Assembly (NCBI GenBank): GCA_934130045.1
Contig: CAKOXI010000003.1
Location: 14,306 to 78,305 of the forward strand
Length of the DNA stretch: 64,000 nt
Origin: an uncultured Bacilli bacterium
GTDB lineage: Bacteria > Bacillota_I > Bacilli_A > RF39 > UBA660
Reading direction: 5' to 3'
Shown in pieces: positions 1 to 6,855 of this stretch. Each line of letters opens with the position of its first letter. Position 1 is the stretch's first letter. The position numbers and the translations under genes were made by a program. The notes beneath the pieces were generated by a model. It was given only the letters and a program-made list of their open reading frames with translations, was not told the origin of the DNA and made no database searches.

Positions 1-606
1 GATGATGATGAAGTAGTTAATGTTTCTAATAATCAAGGATCAGATGTTATGATTACTACAAATAATGGATATGGTTTAAAATATAGGGTTGCTGAGGTCC
101 CTATCGTTGGGGTAAAGGCAGCAGGTGTTAAGGCAATTAGTTTAAAAGATGATTTTGTAATAAATGGTGAAGTTTATTGCGATAGCATGAATTATATGAC
201 AGTTATTACTAAGAAAAATACTGCAAAAAGAATTCATTTAAGTGAATTTGAATATATAAGTAGAGCAAAAAAAGGTATACAAATTATAAGAGAAGTAAAA
301 ACAAACCCATATAATATTTTAAAAACGTTTATTACAAATAATAAAACACTTATAGGCATTAAAACTGAGGATAACATATTTACATTAAAACAAACAGATA
401 TACCTATATTAGATAGATATTCAACTGGTACAAATATAAGTAAGGAACAAATTAAGGATGTTTATTTAATAAAGACAGTTGAATCAAAAAGTAACCAAGA
501 AAACATTGATCAAACAGATGAAAAAAATAGTATATCATTATCACAAATTGATAGTAAAATTATGACTATAGATGATTTTTTAGATGACTTTAAAATCGAT
601 AAGTAA
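1..606 (+). CDS. parC: DNA topoisomerase IV subunit A, C-terminal part (partial)
   Basis: The reading frame is open from base 1, so this is the last 201 residues of a gene that begins upstream. It shows the C-terminal DNA-wrapping beta-pinwheel of ParC/GrlA. The blade motif VGVKAAGVKAISL (about residues 36-48) and a later DRYSTGTNIS box are typical of ParC, and ISRAKKGIQIIREVKTNP matches its conserved KRAQRGI-type segment. Topoisomerase IV decatenates replicated chromosomes in an ATP-dependent ParC2ParE2 complex. The catalytic tyrosine domain and parE would lie upstream. An acidic tail follows the last blade. GyrA is the alternative, but the motif wording fits ParC better. Confidence 0.88.
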   Translation, partial: DDDEVVNVSNNQGSDVMITTNNGYGLKYRVAEVPIVGVKAAGVKAISLKDDFVINGEVYCDSMNYMTVITKKNTAKRIHLSEFEYISRAKKGIQIIREVKTNPYNILKTFITNNKTLIGIKTEDNIFTLKQTDIPILDRYSTGTNISKEQIKDVYLIKTVESKSNQENIDQTDEKNSISLSQIDSKIMTIDDFLDDFKIDK

Positions 607-633
607 AAGAATAACCAACAATTATTCTTTTTT
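606..633 (+). terminator. Intrinsic terminator after parC
   Basis: A perfect 9-bp stem (606-614 with 622-630) begins in the parC stop codon, has a 7-nt loop and runs into a T stretch. It separates parC from the perR promoter immediately downstream. Confidence 0.7.
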
Positions 634-634
634 G

Positions 635-663
635 TTGACTAAAAAATATTTTTGTTATATACT
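635..663 (+). promoter_or_regulatory. Sigma-A promoter of perR-rbr
   Basis: TTGACT at 635-640, a 17-bp spacer and TATACT at 658-663 give a near-consensus vegetative promoter. The predicted start (about 670) lies just before the palindrome at 672-694, so a bound repressor would block the polymerase. Confidence 0.75.
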
Positions 664-671
664 GTATATAG

Positions 672-694
672 AAATTAGTAATAATTACTAATTT
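672..694. promoter_or_regulatory. PerR-type operator (palindrome)
   Basis: A perfect 11-1-11 inverted repeat (half-site aaattagtaat) lies between the promoter and perR. Its 7-1-7 core matches the Bacillus PerR box TTATAAT-N-ATTATAA at 5 of 7 positions per half. Autorepression of the perR-rubrerythrin pair, relieved by peroxide, is the obvious reading. The assignment is inferred from position and symmetry. Confidence 0.65.
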
Positions 695-705
695 TGAGGT
701 GAATT

Positions 706-1101
706 ATGAATTATTCTTTTCAAAGAGAAAAAATTTTAGAAACAGTTTTAAATAGTTGTGATCATCCAAATGCAGATACTATTTATAATAGAGTAAGAAA
801 AATTATTCCAAATATAAGCAAGGGGACTGTTTATCGAAATCTTAATTTTTTATCTGATAATGGCTATATTTTGAAAATACGTATGTCAAATGGTGATAGA
901 TTTGATAAAACAAATTATCCACATTGTCATATAAAATGTATTATTTGTAATAAAGTAGAAGATTATAACTATATTAATGTTGATGATTTGAAAATTTTTG
1001 ATAATAAATATAAAATTATGTCAGTTACAGTAAATTTGGAAGGAATATGCGAGAATTGTTTGAAAGAAAGAGGTAATAATAATGGAATTAAAGGGAAGTA
1101 A
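706..1101 (+). CDS. perR: Fur-family peroxide-responsive repressor, PerR-like
   Basis: This is a 131-residue Fur-family regulator: an N-terminal winged helix (about 1-65, recognition region [12 protein letters not shown]) and a C-terminal dimerisation and metal domain. The five ligands of the PerR regulatory Fe/Mn site are all present in order: His20, Asp67, His73, His75 and Asp86. The structural Zn site is Cys78/Cys81 with Cys115/Cys118. This set, the palindromic operator upstream and the 20-bp overlap with a rubrerythrin gene all point to a peroxide sensor rather than Fur or Zur. In PerR, H2O2 oxidises the iron-binding histidines and releases the DNA. Confidence 0.85.
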   Translation: MNYSFQREKILETVLNSCDHPNADTIYNRVRKIIPNISKGTVYRNLNFLSDNGYILKIRMSNGDRFDKTNYPHCHIKCIICNKVEDYNYINVDDLKIFDNKYKIMSVTVNLEGICENCLKERGNNNGIKGK

Positions 1102-1621
1102 AACTGAAAAAAATTTAATGGCTGCTTTTGCAGGAGAAAGTCAAGCTAGAAATAAATATACTTATTATGCATCAAAAGCAAAAAAAGAAGGCTATGAACA
1201 AATTGCTGCAATATTTGAAGAAACTGCTGGAAATGAAAAAGAGCACGCTAAAATGTGGTTTAAACTTTTAAATGGTGGTAGTATTAAAAGTACTAAGGAA
1301 AATTTAATTAATGCTGCCAATGGCGAAAACTACGAATGGACAGATATGTATGAAGAATTTGCACGTGTTGCAAAAGAAGAAGGATTTGATGATATTGCAT
1401 TTCTTTTTGAGGAAGTTGGAAAAATCGAAAAAGAACATGAAGAACGATATAAAAAGTTATTGTCTAATTTAGAAAATCAAACTTTATTTATAAAAGATGA
1501 ACCAGTAATGTGGATTTGTAGAAATTGTGGACACGTACACTTTGGTGTATCTGCACCTGATGTTTGCCCAGTATGTGGTCATCCAAAAGCATATTTTGAA
1601 ATGCGTTCAACAAATTATTAA
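1082..1621 (+). CDS. rbr: Rubrerythrin
   Basis: Rubrerythrin is a peroxide reductase of anaerobes that protects the cytoplasm using a non-haem diiron site and a rubredoxin centre. The 179-residue protein has the ferritin-like four-helix domain first (about 1-140), with ExxH-type diiron motifs in [13 protein letters not shown] and [16 protein letters not shown]-terminal rubredoxin-like iron knuckle follows, with CRNCG and CPVCGHP about 14 residues apart. It begins inside perR (20-bp overlap; AGAGG lies upstream), so the two are cotranscribed. This is standard length and architecture, and it suggests an anaerobic host. Confidence 0.95.
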   Translation: MELKGSKTEKNLMAAFAGESQARNKYTYYASKAKKEGYEQIAAIFEETAGNEKEHAKMWFKLLNGGSIKSTKENLINAANGENYEWTDMYEEFARVAKEEGFDDIAFLFEEVGKIEKEHEERYKKLLSNLENQTLFIKDEPVMWICRNCGHVHFGVSAPDVCPVCGHPKAYFEMRSTNY

Positions 1622-1652
1622 AAAATAGCGTACTTTGTACGCTATTTTATTT
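1622..1652. terminator. Bidirectional terminator between rbr and hsp20
   Basis: A perfect 12-bp stem (1622-1633 with 1637-1648) closes on a TTT loop and is flanked by A-runs and T-runs, so it can end both convergent genes. The hsp20 stop codon (1642-1644) sits inside the stem. Confidence 0.85.
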
Positions 1653-2025
1653 CTATACTTTTTTTATTATCGATTTTTGATTCTTTAGGAATATTAATCA
1701 TTAAAATTCCATTATTATAATTTGCTTCAATTAAATTTTCATCTATACTTCCAACATAAAATTTTCTTGAATATTCACCATAACAAATTTCCTTTTTTAA
1801 GTAATTATCATTTTCCATAACTTCTTCATTTTTAGTAATTTTAATATTTAAATTTTCATTTTCATAATCAATTTTTATGTCTTCTTTTTTTATACCTGGT
1901 ATTTCTATTTTTAAAATATAATTATTTTCTCTTTCGATAATATCAGTATTCATAAAATTATGATTATGTTTAGAATCAAATAAATCTAAATAACTGTTAA
2001 AAAAAGGATATGAAGAATTTAACAT
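1642..2025 (-). CDS. hsp20: Small heat-shock protein (Hsp20/alpha-crystallin)
   Basis: This is an ATP-independent holdase chaperone of 127 residues. A short N-terminal arm (about 1-25) precedes an alpha-crystallin domain starting at NYILKIEIPGIKKEDIKIDY. The family's hallmark near the end of the domain appears as NNGILMINIPK. The C-terminal tail is short, and no clear IxI motif is visible beyond SIEIK. No CIRCE element is seen upstream, so HrcA control is not indicated. Confidence 0.9.
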   Translation of the reverse strand: MLNSSYPFFNSYLDLFDSKHNHNFMNTDIIERENNYILKIEIPGIKKEDIKIDYENENLNIKITKNEEVMENDNYLKKEICYGEYSRKFYVGSIDENLIEANYNNGILMINIPKESKIDNKKSIEIK

Positions 2026-2122
2026 TTTATCACCTCACATATATTATTTAGATAATTATAAAATTTATTCAAAAAAAATAATAAATTATAAAAAATTGTA
2101 AAAAATAATATTGGTGGTTAAG

Positions 2123-2908
2123 TTGAAGAAAATATTAGTTACTGGAGCTAGAGGTGGAATAGCAAATAACTTAATAGAGAGATTAAAAAATAAAGAATTT
2201 TTAATTTATATAACAGTTCATACAAAAAAAGAATTAATAAGAGTAAAAGAAAAATATAAAAATTATAAAAATATAAAATGTTTTAAATTAGATATTACAT
2301 CAGAAAATGATAGAAAATTTTTAGAAAATTTAGATATAGATATTTTAATTAATATTGCTGGAATTGGATATGGTGGATCTATATCGGAAATATCTATGGA
2401 TTTAGTTAGAGAAAATTTTGAAACAAATGTTTTTTCATCATTTGAAATCGTCCAGATTGTTATAAATAAAATGATTCAAAAAAATAGTGGTAAGATAATA
2501 ATTATGAGTTCCTTAATAGGTCTTATGCCACTCAAATTTTTAGGAGTTTATTCTGCAACTAAAGCAAGTATAATTCATCTAACAACTACGTTAAAAGAAG
2601 AATTAAAATTATTAGATACAAATATAAAAGTTGTTTTAATTGAACCTGGAATGTATCATACAGGTTTCAATCAAGTTATGCTTGAAAATAAATATGATTG
2701 GATGAGTGAAAAAAGTTATTTTAAAGAAGAATTGGATTTAATAAGAAAAAAAGAAAATTTTTTCTTTAATTTATTTGAAAAGAAAAATTTTAATAGTATA
2801 GTTTCAAAGATTGAAAAAGCTGTTGTTATAGATAATCCTAAATTTATTTATAGAGCGCCATTACTACAAGTAATAGGAGTAAAATTATATCAATTGTTTA
2901 AAATGTAG
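2123..2908 (+). CDS. Short-chain dehydrogenase/reductase (SDR)
   Basis: This is a classical-type NAD(P)-dependent oxidoreductase of 261 residues. The Rossmann glycine motif is TGARGGIANN near the N-terminus, NIAGIG is the NNAG-like motif, and the catalytic Ser precedes YSATKAS, which supplies Tyr and Lys. The C-terminal third is basic and hydrophobic. There is no ATG. I chose the TTG at 2123 because GGTGG lies 5-6 bases before it; another TTG at 2111 has no such site. The substrate cannot be told from sequence. It stands alone between hsp20 and the tRNA gene. Confidence 0.85.
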   Translation: MKKILVTGARGGIANNLIERLKNKEFLIYITVHTKKELIRVKEKYKNYKNIKCFKLDITSENDRKFLENLDIDILINIAGIGYGGSISEISMDLVRENFETNVFSSFEIVQIVINKMIQKNSGKIIIMSSLIGLMPLKFLGVYSATKASIIHLTTTLKEELKLLDTNIKVVLIEPGMYHTGFNQVMLENKYDWMSEKSYFKEELDLIRKKENFFFNLFEKKNFNSIVSKIEKAVVIDNPKFIYRAPLLQVIGVKLYQLFKM

Positions 2909-2927
2909 AAAATTTTTAAAAAAAGTG

Positions 2928-2956
2928 TTGTCAAGACAAGCTAAATTTGCTATAAT
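2928..2956 (+). promoter_or_regulatory. Promoter of tRNA-Met
   Basis: TTGTCA (2928-2933), a 17-bp spacer and a consensus TATAAT (2951-2956) make a strong vegetative promoter 19 bases before the tRNA. Confidence 0.8.
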
Positions 2957-2975
2957 TAATTTGCTTGTTTGTTAT

Positions 2976-3052
2976 GGCGATGTAGCTCAGCTGGCTAGAG
3001 CACCCGGTTCATACCCGGTAGGTCGAGAGTTCGAATCTCCCCGTCGCTACCA
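2976..3052 (+). tRNA. tRNA-Met (anticodon CAT), elongator type
   Basis: A 77-nt cloverleaf with encoded CCA. The acceptor stem starts GGCGATG and pairs with CGTCGCT, with a G-U first pair as in the Bacillus elongator tRNA-Met. The D-arm is TAGCTCAGCTGGCTAGAGC, the anticodon loop is TTCATAC, and the T-arm has GTTCGAATC. The outermost anticodon-stem pair looks mismatched (C/U). Initiator identity is unlikely because the initiator GGG/CCC anticodon stem is absent. A lysidine-modified tRNA-Ile is less likely from the body sequence. Confidence 0.93.
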
Positions 3053-3063
3053 TAAGAAATTTC

Positions 3064-3117
3064 GCTCGAATTTTTCGAGCTTAATAATAACTAATTCAGA
3101 ATTGGATTAGTTTTTTT
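3064..3117 (+). terminator. Two hairpins ending the tRNA transcript
   Basis: The first hairpin (3064-3070 with 3074-3080) has a 7-bp perfect stem and a TTT loop. The second (3089-3097 with 3104-3112) has a 9-bp stem with one G-U pair and continues into seven T's, a canonical intrinsic terminator. Confidence 0.75.
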
Positions 3118-3118
3118 G

Positions 3119-3520
3119 CGTTTAAGAAATTATTCTGGAAATGAATGATGGCATTATGGTAAATATTATTAAAGAAGAATTACCTATTGAAGAAGTGTTA
3201 AAAAGGAAGTTAGAACTAATGTTAGAGTCAATATAAAAATGTAGAAAAAGTTGAAAATAAAAATGTAGGAAAAGTTGAAAATAAAAATGTAGGAAAAGTG
3301 TAATTATATTTGTATAGATTTAGGTATATCAGAATCTATTTTTATTTTATCTTTCAATCTATAGATAAATTTGATAAATTAATATCATTCTTATATAGTA
3401 AACTTCATAATTAATATGATAAATATGTATGAAGATAAAGTTTTAGATGATGATGACATTAAAGATTTAAAATTAAACAAAGAAAAAGATGGCTTTGAGG
3501 GATAAACTCATTACCATCTT
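3119..3520. pseudogene. Gene-poor stretch with decayed coding remnants
   Basis: About 400 bases after the tRNA hold no intact gene. An open stretch from ATG 3144 reads as a 31-residue peptide with IKEELPIEEVLKRKLELML and stops. Another frame picks up at about 3229 with the repeat peptide VENKNVGK. At 3416-3505 a 29-residue acidic peptide (MYEDKVLDDDDIKDLK) has no clear ribosome site. Frame changes over short distances suggest one or more decayed genes. The family cannot be identified. The position directly 3' of a tRNA gene is typical for integrated elements. Confidence 0.4.
3235..3298. repeat. 24-bp tandem direct repeat, about 2.7 copies
   Basis: Unit aaaaatgtaggaaaagttga plus aaat, copies at 3235-3258 (one mismatch), 3259-3282 and 3283-3298 (partial). 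The unit is a multiple of three and encodes an eight-residue repeat in one frame, so it may be left from a repetitive protein tail. The third copy ends in a stop. Confidence 0.85.
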
Positions 3521-3862
3521 TTATGCTAATTCAATTCTAATTCCTAAAACACCATATTGTTTTTGTTTTTCTTTTGTATAAAACTGTTCAAGAACACCAA
3601 TTAATTCCTCTTTTGTCATAGATTTATCAGATAAAATAGAAATATCAAAATCTTTAAACATATCTTCAAAAGAATTATATCTTAATAAACCAGTAACCTT
3701 AGCATTAAATGACTCATTCAAATCAGGTTCTTTTAAAAATTTGATAGTATCTCCAATTTTAATTTGCTGTCTTTTTTCATCAAAAAGTCTAATTTCGATT
3801 CTTTTTGTACCATTAAGTATAAAATTATAATACTCAGGTTGTAATTTCATTTCATATTCCAT
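3521..3862 (-). CDS. ASCH-domain protein
   Basis: This 113-residue protein is a single ASCH (PUA-like beta-barrel) domain. The pattern KLQPEYYNFILNGTKRIEIRLFDEKRQQIKIGD is the family's N-terminal signature, with the conserved G-x-K-x-x-E-x-R and GD turn. ASCH proteins are predicted RNA- or nucleotide-binding modules, and some hydrolyse modified cytidines. It starts one base after the stop of the upstream gene on the same strand (3864-4403), so the pair form an operon. Specific activity cannot be assigned. Confidence 0.8.
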   Translation of the reverse strand: MEYEMKLQPEYYNFILNGTKRIEIRLFDEKRQQIKIGDTIKFLKEPDLNESFNAKVTGLLRYNSFEDMFKDFDISILSDKSMTKEELIGVLEQFYTKEKQKQYGVLGIRIELA

Positions 3863-3863
3863 A

Positions 3864-4403
3864 TTATTTTCTTCCTTTCATTCTAGCTTTTTGCAATATC
3901 ATTTGTTTTGTTTTACTAGGATTATCACATAAATTACCATCTAAGCTAAATGCTTCATCCCATTCTTTAATAACCTTATATAATGGATCATTATCATAAA
4001 TAAATTTGATGTATTGCGGCATATCAGCATTTTTTGAAATGCTTCTCATATCTCTTAATGTTAAATATTCTTCAAATTCGGTAACATCATACAAATGAAG
4101 AGCAAAACATTTCGGATTATTTTTTCCATAATATTCAACAATTTCATGACCATCATGTCTTTTGTCATATCCTGTAGCTCTTAATATTTCATCTGTATTG
4201 CCATTTAAAATATCACTTACTTTAAAATATCCAATAATTGCTTTATCTTCTTTTGCAGAATATACATAAATTTTTTTATTAAGCAATTCATCTCTTAATG
4301 GTGATTTTCTAAATTCGTAAAGTTTAGTTTCTTCAAATATTTGCCTTGCATAATATGTCATTATTGAAATAATAGCAATTCTATTTCTACGATTTTTATC
4401 CAT
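3864..4403 (-). CDS. ASCH/PUA-like predicted regulator
   Basis: This 179-residue protein has a PUA/ASCH-like N-terminal half. It begins with RIAIISIMTYYARQIFEETKLYEFRKSP and continues with KKIYVYSAKEDKAIIGYFKV, the usual strand pattern of COG4933-like proteins, where the barrel binds nucleic acid or a nucleotide. The rest (about 80-179) is charged and helical without a known motif. It is the first gene of a two-gene minus-strand operon and lies divergent to a GNAT acetyltransferase across a 90-bp promoter region. The three look like one accessory cassette. Confidence 0.65.
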   Translation of the reverse strand: MDKNRRNRIAIISIMTYYARQIFEETKLYEFRKSPLRDELLNKKIYVYSAKEDKAIIGYFKVSDILNGNTDEILRATGYDKRHDGHEIVEYYGKNNPKCFALHLYDVTEFEEYLTLRDMRSISKNADMPQYIKFIYDNDPLYKVIKEWDEAFSLDGNLCDNPSKTKQMILQKARMKGRK

Positions 4404-4437
4404 TTCATCCCCTCCTGTGAAAGTATTATATCATAAA

Positions 4438-4466
4438 TTGACAAATATAGCAAAAAGTGGTATTAT
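4438..4466 (+). promoter_or_regulatory. Promoter of the GNAT gene
   Basis: Consensus TTGACA (4438-4443), a 17-bp spacer and TATTAT (4461-4466). A strong ribosome site (agggggaaa) precedes the start codon at 4494. Confidence 0.75.
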
Positions 4467-4493
4467 AAATGACAATTTTAGGGGGAAATTGAA

Positions 4494-5066
4494 ATGAGAA
4501 ATATTGAAAGTTTAAAAAATTATGTAGGCAATGTCACAGAAGAAGAGTTTATGATACTTGCTACAAAAATTTATATGATAACAGATTTTATTTGTGATGA
4601 TTACCCAAAACATAAAGAGTGGTATTTTACTAAACAATTACCTGCAACTATAAATGGGGATGAACGAAATATATTATTTGTTAGAAATTCGGAAGATGAT
4701 AATGAAATAATTTCAATGACTTGTCTAAAAAGAGATGAAGAAGAACAAAAAATATGTACATTATATGTTTCTGATAAATGTAGAGGTTTAGGAATAGGAA
4801 CAGCAATAGTTGAAGAATCAATGAGATGGTTAGGTACAACTAAACCACTTATAACTTTAGCAGATTATAAATTAGAAATGTTTAGACCAATTATTAATAA
4901 ATATGGTTGGGAATTAACTGAAATAGTTTCAGGTTTATATAATGATAGAGCTCAAGAATTATGTTTTAATGGAAAACTAACAAAGAATAACGAAGAAACT
5001 TTAGAACAACAATTATATAAAAAGTTAATTAGAGTATTAAAAAATAGATATGTAAACATTAAATGA
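4494..5066 (+). CDS. GNAT-family N-acetyltransferase
   Basis: The protein has 190 residues. The acetyl-CoA-binding motif A is clear: CTLYVSDKCRGLGIGTAIVEESMRW, containing R-G-x-G-I-G/T. The region around 45-90 gives the preceding beta strands. The C-terminal 35 residues are helical and basic. GNAT enzymes transfer acetyl from acetyl-CoA to amines; the substrate here is unknown. It faces the ASCH pair across a shared divergent promoter region and ends in TGA, which supports the standard code. Confidence 0.82.
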   Translation: MRNIESLKNYVGNVTEEEFMILATKIYMITDFICDDYPKHKEWYFTKQLPATINGDERNILFVRNSEDDNEIISMTCLKRDEEEQKICTLYVSDKCRGLGIGTAIVEESMRWLGTTKPLITLADYKLEMFRPIINKYGWELTEIVSGLYNDRAQELCFNGKLTKNNEETLEQQLYKKLIRVLKNRYVNIK

Positions 5067-5252
5067 AAAATATTTTTATTTTGTAAAAACATGGTATTCT
5101 ATTTATAGAGGCTAATTATTTATTAATTGATTACTTAGGTTTCGGATATACTATATCTTCGTACCATATAAGTATATAAACTTGGATTTGATTCCAAGTT
5201 TTTATTTTTACAAATTATAATCTATGATATACTAGTATGCATGGAGGTTGTT
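5067..5252. other. Non-coding gap with imperfect dyads
   Basis: These 186 bases hold no open frame with a ribosome site. An imperfect dyad around 5140-5172 (GGTTTCGGATAT facing ATATCTTCGTACC) precedes the strong terminator at 5178. A short untranslated RNA is possible but not supported beyond this. Confidence 0.35.
5178..5210 (+). terminator. Intrinsic terminator
   Basis: A perfect 9-bp stem (5178-5186 with 5193-5201) with a 6-nt loop is followed by a T-rich run. It lies 110 bases after the GNAT stop. Confidence 0.85.
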
Positions 5253-5954
5253 ATGTATAGTAGAGATTTTTGCAACATATATAATGAATATGGTTGGGAT
5301 TATTTTAGTTTAACAATGGGTGGAGCCATATTAAAATATTTTTTACTTAATAATAAAATAATAAATAATCACCTTGATTTAGGGTGTGGTTGTGGTACGT
5401 TATGTGATTATTTTTATCGTAATAATATTAGTACTAAGGGTGTTGACATATCAAAATATATGATAGAAATTGCTAAAGGTAAAAATCATAATATAGATTT
5501 TGAAATAGGTGATATGACAAATTATAAATCTAATAGTACATATGATTTAATTACTATAACTTGCGATGCTATTAATCATATTTTAAATGAAGATAGTTTT
5601 GATTGTATGTTTAAGAATATATATGATATGTTAAATAATGATGGATTTTTCATATTTGATATTATTAATAAAGATAAAATAGAATTCAATAAGCCAATTA
5701 TTAGTAATAGAGATAATAACATAAAAGTTGAATATTATATTACAGAAGAAAATAGTATAATAAATACTAATGTCAAAGTATTAAAAAGTGATAAATTAGT
5801 ATTTGAGGAAGATGAAAAAGAAAAAATATATAGTAATAAATTTATAGAAAAAATGCTTATAAAAAATAATTTTAATATAATAAAGGTTTCTGATAGGATA
5901 CTAAATGAGGAACAAAGATTTAAAGACAAAATATATTTTATTTGTAAAAAATAA
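5253..5954 (+). CDS. Class I SAM-dependent methyltransferase
   Basis: The protein has 233 residues. Motif I is HLDLGCGCGTLCDYF (about 40-55), followed by the acidic motif II strand GVDIS and a motif-III-like stretch YDLITITCDAINHI, a standard Rossmann methyltransferase core. The start is ATG 5253, preceded by GGAGG; the ATG at 5241 overlaps that site. The acceptor substrate is not evident, and there is no operon partner. Confidence 0.85.
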   Translation: MYSRDFCNIYNEYGWDYFSLTMGGAILKYFLLNNKIINNHLDLGCGCGTLCDYFYRNNISTKGVDISKYMIEIAKGKNHNIDFEIGDMTNYKSNSTYDLITITCDAINHILNEDSFDCMFKNIYDMLNNDGFFIFDIINKDKIEFNKPIISNRDNNIKVEYYITEENSIINTNVKVLKSDKLVFEEDEKEKIYSNKFIEKMLIKNNFNIIKVSDRILNEEQRFKDKIYFICKK

Positions 5955-6025
5955 TCCAAATTTATTTATTGTTATATATAATAGTTTATAAAAACATATT
6001 ATTAAATAAATAGTTAGGAGATTAT

Positions 6026-6820
6026 ATGATAAATTTTTTAAAGGGAATTATAGTTGGTATTGGTGGTATTGCGCCAGGACTTAGTGGTAGTGTTTTATTA
6101 GTTATATTTGGCTTATATGAAAGTGTTATAAATTCTATTGGGACATTTTTCAAAAATATAAGAAAAAATATAAAATTTTTATTTCCTATATGTTGTGGCT
6201 TTGGAGTAGGAGTTATCATTTTTAGTAAAATCATAAATTATTTTTTAACAAAATTTGAAATGCCTACAAGATATTTATTTTTAGGATTAATTATAGGTAC
6301 AATACCTTTATTTTTTAAAGAAGTAAAAAAATGTGGATTTAATAAAAAATATTATACAATTATTTTTATATCATTAATCATTGGAATATTATTATTTAAT
6401 TTAAATCCAAATCTATTTAAACAAATAGAAAATCCCAATTTAATGCAATCAATTTTTTTAGGTGTAAGTGTTGCAACATCTTCTATTATTCCAGGTGTTG
6501 ATAGCGCTGTAATATTGTCTTCACTGGGATTATATGAATTATACGTTAATTCACTTGCTACTATTAATTTAAGTATTTTAATACCTGCGTTTTTTGGACT
6601 TGTTATTGGCGTTTTTGTTGTTTCATTTATAATAAATAAATTATTAAAGAGTTATTACACATTAACTTTTTCTATTTTGTTTGGTTTATTTATTTCTATT
6701 ATTCCTAATATTTTAAATGAAAATTGTAAATTAGGTTTTAATTTCATATCTGTTATTTCTATTCTTATGCTAATTATTGGTTTTATAATATCATTTTTAT
6801 TAAGTAAGATAGAAAAATAA
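6026..6820 (+). CDS. DUF368 polytopic membrane protein (PopT-like paralogue)
   Basis: The 264-residue membrane protein has about eight hydrophobic segments and the duplicated DUF368 signature: GIAPGLSGSVLLVIFGLYES near residue 13, and IIPGVDSAVILSSLGLYEL near 153. DUF368 proteins (PopT) recycle undecaprenyl phosphate across the membrane for wall synthesis. This copy departs from the usual IPGVSGG(T/S) (APGLSG in repeat 1, PGVDSA in repeat 2), unlike the second copy at 25859. It may be a specialised or diverged paralogue. It is monocistronic or shares a transcript with the lipoprotein 36 bases downstream. Confidence 0.8.
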   Translation: MINFLKGIIVGIGGIAPGLSGSVLLVIFGLYESVINSIGTFFKNIRKNIKFLFPICCGFGVGVIIFSKIINYFLTKFEMPTRYLFLGLIIGTIPLFFKEVKKCGFNKKYYTIIFISLIIGILLFNLNPNLFKQIENPNLMQSIFLGVSVATSSIIPGVDSAVILSSLGLYELYVNSLATINLSILIPAFFGLVIGVFVVSFIINKLLKSYYTLTFSILFGLFISIIPNILNENCKLGFNFISVISILMLIIGFIISFLLSKIEK

Positions 6821-6855
6821 AAAAATATGGTATAATTATATTAGGATGTGATAAT

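Noticed and set aside
2026..2122. CIRCE element controlling hsp20
   Set aside because: No TTAGCACTC inverted repeat could be found in the divergent region.
2925..3110. Open frame of 61 codons across the tRNA-Met gene
   Set aside because: It runs through the tRNA and its promoter, has no ribosome site, and the RNA gene explains the sequence.
3235..3298. CRISPR array
   Set aside because: The copies are directly adjacent with no spacers and there are no cas genes.
2976..5252. Attachment-site duplication of the tRNA-Met 3' end
   Set aside because: Read through the following region for a repeat of the T-arm/acceptor sequence and did not find one; the island idea rests on content only.
6022..6234. 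Minus-strand frame over the DUF368 gene
   Set aside because: Antisense shadow of a strongly recognised membrane protein.
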